The translations under genes and the position numbers were made by a program. A stretch of DNA of 64,000 bases from NCBI RefSeq assembly GCF_040954645.1, contig NC_092805.1:14216741-14280740 (forward strand). Direction: 5' to 3'. The notes beneath the pieces are model-generated. The model saw only the letters and a program-made list of their open reading frames with translations, did not search any database and was not told where the DNA came from. Positions within the stretch are counted from its first letter, which is position 1. Every line of letters starts with the position of its first letter. Below are positions 56,060-64,000 of this stretch, piece after piece. The DNA is from Diabrotica undecimpunctata (Eukaryota; Arthropoda; Insecta; Coleoptera; Chrysomelidae).

Positions 56060-57555
56060 AATAATTTTTTTGGATATTATATACCATAATGGAATTATTG
56101 ACCGATATCGCATTAAAACTGACCCTGAATGTGAAGACAATATATAGAACACGCTTTAAAAAAATAGACACAACCTATTAAAATTATTAATGGAATTGTT
56201 TAGACGGTTATGTTCCATTCGGCTTTTTATTTTAAATTTTAATTTTGTATGTATATAAGCTAATAAGTTTTATACTGTACTGACGTTCTCCATTATCAGA
56301 ACAAGACGCCACATGATAGGTGATGTCAATCGAACTGTTTTGTTGAGGGCTTTATTCGAAATAAAACAAAATTATCTATGCTGTCTGGAGAACACCGACA
56401 TTTTGAATTCTGTCTGTAAATTTATGTGAAATTTATATGAAAAATAATATTGCAATAAAATATTAAGCCACATATGAACAAACAAACATTTTATTAATCT
56501 TGTCAGTAAAGACTTCAATTTGTTTGGAATCACAACCTCAAAAAAAAATTGGCGCCAACTGCTATACGTAATAAATGATTTAAACGATTTTACTTTCACA
56601 AAACAAATAATACAAAATTAAAATTAGAAATAAGGCTATTTTTATTTCCTTGAAAAGTTTTAAATTGATATTTACTCTTTGCCGAATGGAAGTTTTAGCT
56701 ACATACAAACAACACAAATTTAAACATTTTTTTTAATTTGAATTATTCTTTCCATTCATTTCATAGAATTGTAAATTTTTAGATATATTACGAATGGTTC
56801 TTTTGATGGAATTGTGAATCAAAATTAGAAAATATCATTTGAAGATTGAATTATAACCGTTTTATTTGTTATTGCAGTGTACCTCAAAATTTGCATTTGT
56901 ATTACTCTTAATAGATCAGTCAGTGGCTTGTATGAAAGTATTGGCTTTTATTATATTGAACTGGACTAAAGCACAATACGATTTAGATGATATAGTATTT
57001 CTGTTTTATGACTTTTGTGATCAAACCATAAGTACTCAAAAAGGGCAGTCAAATTCAGCACTGTTAAGCTTTATTATGAAAGGTTACTGAGTGGTACGTA
57101 AATTAAATTTTTTCCAACAAGTTCTTTATTACTTTAATATTATCCACGTTTTTTAGAGCTTTCATCCCTGTCTGTATTGATGTCCATTTTAATATCAATT
57201 CGGGAAATTGTTGTTTCCTCTTCTTTCCAATTTATCACATCAGAATAATTGTTGTTATAGTCAGTTATGCTGAGGTTTCATCGCGCAGGTTTTAAGATTT
57301 TAACGTTTTAGTTAAGAAAATCGTGTCAGGCATAAATCTGTCTGAATGAGGATCCATTTACATATCAGAGATGTTCAAACGTTTAATACCCATTTGATAA
57401 TAATAATCCAAGATATAGGTAATCAAGTTTCAGATATATCCGTGATTATTAATCACCGCGCGTTTCGTCGTCTTAAATGTGTGCTTCAAATTAACAGCCA
57501 GAATAATAGGAAAGAAAATTAATTACTAAAATTTGGTAAACAAGAACAAGACTTT
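56060..57555. other. AT-rich intergenic DNA
   Basis: A 74-codon open frame at 56866-57090 is not recognised. No splice or repeat support. Confidence 0.35.
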
Positions 57556-57585
57556 GAGAGAGAGAGAGAGAGAGAGGGGGGGGGG
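57556..57585. repeat. GA microsatellite followed by a G run
   Basis: About ten GA units and then ten G. Confidence 0.9.
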
Positions 57586-57810
57586 AATAAGAAATGAGGA
57601 AATTAGAACGAGATGTGAAATGTAAGAGAAACTAGTGAACCAGACAGAAGAAAATAGAAAATAATCGACATTTACAAATATCGTTTGAAAGCGGATTTGT
57701 GAAAATAACTAAATACCACAAGCTAAAGAGAAGAAGAGTAACATTACGTTCAAGATAAAGGTGGTCGGACAAGGTTAACCTATATGATAAGGCTTTAATC
57801 AAAATAAAAT

Positions 57811-58208
57811 TGTACATAATCCAACAAAACAATAAGATAATACAGTGACACTAACTTACATGTCAAATACTGACAAATCTGAAAGGATACAGTTGTCTAC
57901 AATATTTAAAGTCTACAACCAATGTAAATGAAGGAGATTAATATCGCATCAGTCTCCCACGCTATACTGTGGTAAAATGCAAATACGGAGCTAAATGATG
58001 AACTCTTTCAGATCTTCTAGGGGCTCTTGAAAGAGGCGATGAGCCACCAGTATCTCTAAGAGCATCAGCACGAAGACCTCCTGTAAAAGTAGGTACTACA
58101 GCTTTCTTCAATGAAGCAGTACATAATCCAACAAAACGATAGAAGAATAACTTCTATCCTGTAATGACACTGACTTAAATGTCAAATACTGACAATCCTG
58201 ACAGGATT
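57811..58208 (+). repeat. pair of ~80 bp direct repeats
   Basis: gtacataatccaacaaaacg-like sequence through atgtcaaatactgacaa and aggatacag at 57811-57892 recurs at 58118-58208. The second copy ends just before the pogo-like element, so the pair may be a segmental duplication or the ends of an older element. Confidence 0.7.
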
Positions 58209-58245
58209 CAGTTTTCTTTAATTAGTTATTTATCCTTTGAATATA

Positions 58246-61059
58246 TGTAAGGTATGTGCAGGTAATATGGCCACCTTAAGAACTTTTGTCCGTATTTGTG
58301 GCCAAATATAATTTTTTTAAAAAGTAACTGTTATTACATTTACATGGGTTATCTAAATATATATTTATTGTATAATTTTTCAAAAATTGATGAAAATATG
58401 ATATTTATGACTTAATTAAAAAAATACTGCTATTGGCCATATTACCAACATGGTGTCGCTAATATGGCCACTCTACAGAAAGTAAAATTTTATATCTAAT
58501 TATGAAGCTTAACACAAAATAGAATAAAATAGTTTCAGATTTTTTAACAGTTTTATTACATGTTAAGCAAATACAGTACAGAAACTTAATATTGTCTTAT
58601 TTTTCACAATCTGGGCATAAGAACGTATCAATTTTGTCTTTAGCTGTGAGACCCATGCACTCTTCGTGGATATAAGTGCTACATACGCTACACAGTCTCA
58701 TATCTACCATCCTGTCTTCCTTGCATAATTTGCAGAACCAAGATTCTTGTTTTTTTATTTCCTTTTTCTTAGCAGGCAAGGTCTTAAATTTGTTTTTTGG
58801 ATTGGGTAATTTTCGTACCATTGACGAGACTCTTTTACCATCTGTAGTATGCGTATTGGCTTCAATATTTTCTGAATCACTTTTTCCAATACATCTACCG
58901 AATAAATCTTTAGTAACAACTTGGGCTCGACTGTTGATAGCTGGTTTTCTAGGCTTTTTGTTATCGTTCTTTATTGCTGCATTTTCAGGTGTTTCGAGCA
59001 TAATTGTGAATGAAGTATTTTGGATGTTTGAGAAATCACTGTGATCGTCTTCTGAATCAATAACTTCATCACTGCTAGAATCATGCAAACTAAAGGATAA
59101 GTCAGAGTTGCTACTATCAGTGTCTAGAAATGGTTTTTCCGGGCGATTCTTCGGTTGAAAATCCGAAGTAGAGGGACGACAAGAGTTACTACTATCAGTG
59201 ACCAGACATACTTCTTTTGAGTTATTTTTCGGTTGTAATACCAAAGTAGAATGACAACGGTAATATTTTTGTTGAATGCCTGAAGTTGATGGCATGGATA
59301 AATCATCTGCTTTATTAGAAGCGTTAGTTTCTGATAATGTGACATTCTCTGTATCTTCCTGATGTTGGTATGTGATAGTACTAGGGGCAAAACGCTGTCT
59401 CTGGGATAGCTTCTGGGTTGAATAGATAAATTTCCGTTGAAGAAAACCCCGATTTTATATTAGATGGTGTCATTGTTTTGTCCCAAACTGTAGAAAAAAT
59501 TGCCCCAAATCTCTGTTTGGTAATAACACGATCGCTATGAATAGAATAATATTTCATAACTTCATCATCCCAGTAATATTCAAAGGCTCTAAATACAGCT
59601 TTGTCCATTGGTTGGAGCTCGTGAGTAGTATTACTAGGTAAACAGTATAGAATAATTTCGTATCTATCGGCAGTTTCTACAATAGTGTGATCCAAATGGC
59701 ATCTTGCACCATCAAATATGATAATATATGGACCAGCAACCTTAAATTTTGAAAAGTGTTGAAGCCAAACTGAAAACGTTTCAATATTCATGCTACCTTT
59801 TGCAGTCATTTGAACAACAGCACCTGGAGGTAGTGAGTCAACCCATCCTGGCTTACTACGTTTACCCTTAAAAAGTACCATTGGAGGGATTGCTGTACCG
59901 AGAGCATTACCACAAGACACAATGGTAACACTTTCTCCATGTTCGTTTGCAAGAACATGTACTCTTCTAGCCCCTTTTTGCGCCAAAACTTTCTGCTGGT
60001 GAAGTGCAATCTTTCTCATCTACATTATATATCCGTTCGGGCTTATCAAGTATGTCCATTTCTCTTAAAATACCTTCCAGCTTAGTAAAATGATCTTTTA
60101 CAATAAATTTATTAAGCTTTTGTGCCCTAGCCGGATTTAAGTTTTGTGCTTTCCTAGGTCTGATTTGAGGATTGCGCTTCATAAAACCACGTAGCCAATA
60201 ACGACCAGCTATTCCTTTACTTTCTTGAAAAGGATTTGGGATATTATTGAGTTCTGTAAACCGATATACACACTTACAAAGTACCCTTGCAGTAAGTGGA
60301 TATCCAATTTGCGAAAGACGGATAATACGTTGAACTAATTCTGCTTCTTGGGCATTTGTAAGTATAGTCTTTCGCCCTAGACAAGACTTTACTTGTTTTC
60401 CCTCTTCTAAATATCGTCGAAGTGTCCGCCTTGGGATGTGATATGTACGACTAGCTGTGTTAACTGCGGTCCCATTTTCCACCGCTCTTAAAGCTGCTGA
60501 CAAATTTTCTTTCGTCCAGTTGCCTCGTAGGCCCCTGCGCTGATACTGGAGCATTTTTTATTTCTGTAATAAAAGAAATAATATCAATACAGCAAACAAA
60601 ATATGTAATATGGCCACGTAAGATAAATATGGGCATGGCCATATAACCCTACTTTTCACCTGGCCATATTACTCAACACTGTATTTTGATATTTTGTCTA
60701 AGAAAAACTGTATTAAATCAAAATTTATACAATAAAATAAGAACATGTACATGATTTTGAAGGTATACGAAACATGTAAGTACAATTAATATATTTAAAA
60801 CTTACCTATTAGATCCAGTTAAGATTTTTTTAAAAATTACGAAATTAATAACCAGCTTCTGCAATGACGAATTTTCACAACAATGGTGTATGGTTCTGAC
60901 GTATAGAGAATGTAGCACCATCTGTTTAACAATTTCGGCACTAAATGTGTATTACTATGCTAATATCAAGAGTTCTACCGTTTAAACATAAAAATAGTAA
61001 GAAATTTGTTGGATGGCCATATTACTGTACATGGCCATATTACCTACACCTACCTTACA
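58246..61059 (-). mobile_element. pogo/Tigger-like transposon, 2.8 kb
   Basis: TA flanks both ends (58244-58245 and 61060-61061). The left end reads TGTAAGGTATGTGCAGGTAA and the right end, inverted, TGTAAGGTAGGTGTAGGTAA, each followed by TATGGCCA. The word ggccatatta or its inverse is repeated several times within 350 bp of each end (for example near 58270, 58440, 58465, 60610, 60645, 60665, 61015 and 61035), like transposase-binding subterminal repeats. The interior encodes one transposase with two one-base lesions. Confidence 0.92.
58597..60554 (-). pseudogene. pogo/Tigger-like transposase with PHD-type C-terminus, two frameshifts
   Basis: Frame 1 (60554 to about 60010) carries a psq-type helix-turn-helix (NWTKENLSAALRAVENGTAV, HIPRRTLRRYLEEGK), a CENP-B-like second DNA-binding region and the first aspartate in IYNVDE. 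Frame 2 (60019-59381) has KGARRVHVLANEHGESVT, the second aspartate in IIIFDGARCHLD and LQPMDKAVFRAFEYYW. Frame 3 (to 58597) has an acidic Ser-rich linker and a C4HC3 zinc finger, WFCKLCKEDRMVDMRLC then HEECMGL and FLCPDCEK. The frames are joined by single-base slips near 60010 and in a T-run near 59387. Otherwise no stops, so the copy is young. Confidence 0.9.
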
Positions 61060-61291
61060 TATATTTATCCGCCCTGATGATCAAATTTAAAAGTTTTCGT
61101 GTTATGTCTTACACAATGCAAGATTGCGCAAGTCTATGTCTAGAATTCACAGATATCTTCCTGGTCCGTCCATTCTGAAGCCTGAGTTGTCTGTTCCATC
61201 TGCCCCATCCCTCTTTTGGGCAGATGTCTACCTGGAAAGATACTTCAGGTGTATATTTGGGTACCACATGGTCAGAAGTCATCATCCATAC

Positions 61292-61559
61292 GATTCGCGT
61301 TCTCAAACGACCGTGCTGCCAACTGCTGTCAAAATAGATAACTACTAAAATAGGGATAAATGTCAAAAATTTCAATAAATTAGAGTTTAAAACTGGTATA
61401 AATTTCATTAAATTTTAAAAATAATGAGTTTGCTTGCCTTTCAACTAGGGGTCTTAAAATATCCTATCAAATTTACAATGTCAATAAACGATATCCCTAT
61501 TTCGTCCGCCATCTTTCAAAACAAGTGCTGCCATCTATAGTCGTTTGAGAACGGGAATA
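61292..61559. mobile_element. 268 bp MITE-like element
   Basis: Ends gattcgcgttctcaaacgac and, inverted, ctattcccgttctcaaacga, followed on both sides by gctgcca words. No coding capacity. No clear target duplication beyond TA. Confidence 0.7.
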
Positions 61560-62140
61560 GCCCTAATTTCATTCTTAACTGGGTACTTATGAGACAATTA
61601 ATTTTTATTCAGTAAACTCGCAGTTTATCTCAAAATAATGTCTTAGTTACAATACAATGCTGCCACTGTGATAAAAACCTGGCCTAATATCTTTTACAGT
61701 TGTTTATGAATATATTATTTATATTAAACTTACGTTACTAAAATAAGAGGTTTTATCATTTACAGTGATTAGATGTAGGTACTGTTTTAATTAAATATAT
61801 CCCAACCTTGTTCCTATTTAATATCAAACAACTTTGCTGTGAATTTTGAGTACCACTGAGACACTTCAAGCGAGCCTCAAACGGACCTCACGAATATATT
61901 TTTATTTATTTCAAATACGTACCAAAAGGGTGTACTAGTTTAAATACTTTCTCTGGTCCAGTTGAGTTTGCTTAATATATAGGGTGTCCCATTGTAATTT
62001 TATCATTAAAAAAATGTTCAAAATGGTTTTACTATTATTTATAGTAATTTATTTGACCTTAACATAATTTGTTCCTTAATGTTTTTTATATGTACAAATG
62101 TATTTATTATCGATTATCTTTAGGAATCCGTCTTGTTTTT
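61560..62140. other. AT-rich intergenic DNA
   Basis: Nothing supported. Confidence 0.35.
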
Positions 62141-62149
62141 TAAGTATCA

Positions 62150-62490
62150 AAGTCTCCAGCATGTAGAAGTTCTACTGTCATTAATTCCTAATTTCTGTCT
62201 GGAAAGTCTCAAAATTTCACCTGCATTTAGAATTCGTCACCAAACTCTTATATCTCGCAACCAAGAATGTTGCTTTTACTCTGGGCCTCTTCTTCTTTCT
62301 ATCTGAATCTCCTATTTATTACCTCTTATTATATACTTATGCCATATAGGAAACTTTTCGATGTTTTATCGTTTGTGACAATTCACGTTCGGTTCCAGCT
62401 CTTTTTAGCATTTTCCCTATTGTGACATGATCAATCCATGATATACGCAGGATGTTTCCTTATTTCAAACGATTCTAGGCGATTTATTAA
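62150..62490 (-). pseudogene. LINE C-terminal scrap
   Basis: With frame changes the minus strand reads LINRLESFEI, then KMLKRAGTERELSQTIKHRK and VSYM, parallel to the LEAFEMW...GYLGHI region of other copies. Confidence 0.6.
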
Positions 62491-62582
62491 TTTAAATTTA
62501 AGGCACCATCGTTCATTACCATATTATCGGTCATATGTAACATTTTACAATTTTCCTCGGAGGACAAAGTATAATCCTAGAG

Positions 62583-63180
62583 ATGACAAAACTTAGATAT
62601 ACAAAAACTAATATTGCACTGCAAGATACCAAAGCATGGAGAGACTGCATAATGATACCAATGTTCAAGAAAGAAGATAAAGAAGACTCCAACAATTATA
62701 GAGATATAAATTTACTGAACACCGCACTTAAGCTTACCACAAAAATCCTCCAACAAAATCAAAAAACTAACAACTTTATCAGATGAACAACAAGGATTCA
62801 GATACGGAAGATATTGCGTAGACGCCGTGTTTGTACTAAGACAAATCACAGGAAAGGCCATCGAGTGTAATAAACCAGCATATCTATGTTTTATAGACCT
62901 GACAAAGGCTTTCAATCGCATCCAAGTCGAAGACGTCTTACACCTACTGTATAAAAGAAACATAGCAATCAATATTATACAAACCATCGAAAACATATAC
63001 CAGTACAAAGCGGAGTCAGAGAGAGAGGGTGACTCTTTAAGCCCACTTCTCTTGAATATAATAATGGACGAAATAATACAAGCAGTATGTAAAGGCCATG
63101 GTTACAGAATGTGGAACAAAGAAATCCAAATATTATGTTATGCAGACGACGCCGCATTAATCGCCGAGACATAAGACGAG
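62583..63180 (+). pseudogene. LINE reverse transcriptase, decayed
   Basis: First DCIMIPMFKKEDKEDSNNYR and INLLNTALKLTTKILQQ. Then, in another frame (62765-63174), DEQQGFRYGRYCVDAVFVLR, ECNKPAYLCFIDLTKAFNRI, SEREGDSLSPLLLNIIMDEI and the catalytic ILCYADDAALIAE, then a stop. The RQG motif reads REG with a short deletion before it. The 3' part is absent. Confidence 0.85.
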
Positions 63181-63535
63181 CTCCAAAGTTTAACACACAT
63201 CAAACGTCATATATGTTTAACACACACAAAAATTTACCAAACAATAAACAAATAAGTCCGTGCACCAACAAGACAGCGAGCAGCATGTAAACAGTTACTG
63301 TCACTCGCACTGCAAGTCCTTTGATTTCCCTTAAAAAACCCGCCAATAAAGGGAGCGTACGACAGCGGCAGTGGCATGAATAATGGCAGCTCGAGCGACG
63401 TATTTACTTACTCAAGCTGCCAACTTCCCTGCTTACGGCCGTGGAAGTAAGCTGCACATAAAGGGGGTAATAGACTAGGAAAGAGGAAAATGGAAACAAA
63501 ATGAAGAACTTTAGGAAAAGAAGAATAATAAAGAA
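63181..63535. other. unassigned, partly GC-richer DNA
   Basis: A GC-richer stretch (about 63290-63440) with no open frame. It may be a fragment of a leader of some element. Confidence 0.3.
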
Positions 63536-63537
63536 CT

Positions 63538-63700
63538 TTATGTAGATATACCTTTTGCTTGGTTTTGAATCGCTATCTGGAACATCTCCTCTACATAGAC
63601 ATTGAATACTAAAGGAGATACAATACAACCCTGACATACACCTCTTGTTATTTTCATTTCTTTAGTTGACAGTGAGTTTTTGATCCATAGCTTACCAGAT
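63538..63700 (-). pseudogene. LINE reverse-transcriptase scrap
   Basis: The minus strand reads NSLSTKEMKITRGVCQGCIV and SPLVFNVYVEEMFQIAIQNQ, the RQG motif region with Arg replaced by Cys (GVCQGC). Confidence 0.75.
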
Positions 63701-64000
63701 GGATTCCAACATAGATTTTTCTTTAGCAGTCCAAAGAAAGTAAGCATCACCTACCAGCATATGCTATATAAAACAGCGTATATTAAAAATAATTATGTCT
63801 TCAAAATCTGGAAACTATATTAAAATTAATGGATTATTTAAAGACTTAATTAAAATGTTTATTTCTCCAAATGTGGAATAAAGACTACTCAAAGAAATAT
63901 AAGCTTTGAGCAATGCATGTAAAACCTATTTTCGTGATAATAAGATTCTATCGCACCCTGATATCTTGAAGTTCTCTACTGAATGTGATACAAATGAGGC
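63701..64000. other. AT-rich end of window
   Basis: Nothing supported. Confidence 0.3.

Overview
The window looks like AT-rich nuclear DNA from an insect, probably a beetle (the beetle part is inference). Exons are short and split, introns are several kilobases long, and almost everything between exons is transposable-element debris. I found no bacterial-type operons, CRISPR arrays or tRNA genes.

Two host genes are supported. (1) An aquaporin on the minus strand has two exons, 4224-4516 and 376-519. Its 3.7 kb intron holds a piggyBac element lodged in a mariner-like element, plus a LINE 3' end. The rest of the gene lies beyond the left edge or was not found. (2) A BCAR3/NSP-family adaptor (SH2 domain plus Cdc25/RasGEF-like C-terminal domain) lies on the plus strand in four phase-compatible exons: 28740-29354, 30325-31208, 35720-35888 and 46572-47102. 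Its last two introns are swollen to 4.5 kb and 10.7 kb by insertions.

Region by region. 0-7 kb: aquaporin with nested piggyBac, mariner-like and LINE pieces. 7.5-11.1 kb: an intact 447-codon DDE transposase, a 280 bp element with terminal inverted repeats (TIRs), and a diverged 28S rRNA fragment. 11.3-17.3 kb: a LINE cluster in which one reverse-transcriptase element sits inside another with a 14 bp target duplication, then a second TIR element. 18.7-20.05 kb: a non-autonomous hAT element with an exact 8 bp target duplication and its own LINE insert. 22.1-28.2 kb: LINE pieces and Helitron helicase fragments arranged as a broken inverted duplication. 28.7-47.1 kb: BCAR3 with intronic insertions, including a nearly intact RTE-like LINE (about 35.95-39.54 kb) interrupted by a 263 bp palindrome, a 174 bp hAT MITE, and a 3 kb element with very long inverted arms around a small gene. 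47.5-50.9 kb: another large inverted-repeat structure. 53.7-56.1 kb: a repeat carrying a hammerhead-like motif, a LINE insertion and a 311 bp tandem duplication. 58.2-61.06 kb: an almost intact pogo/Tigger-like transposon with a PHD-type zinc finger. 62-64 kb: more LINE fragments.

The most unusual signals are three dispersed repeats sharing a hammerhead-ribozyme-like layout, the long-armed element at 43.3-46.35 kb, the palindromic insert at 37.08-37.34 kb, and the diverged 28S fragment. All family assignments come from reading translated motifs by eye; none was checked by database search.
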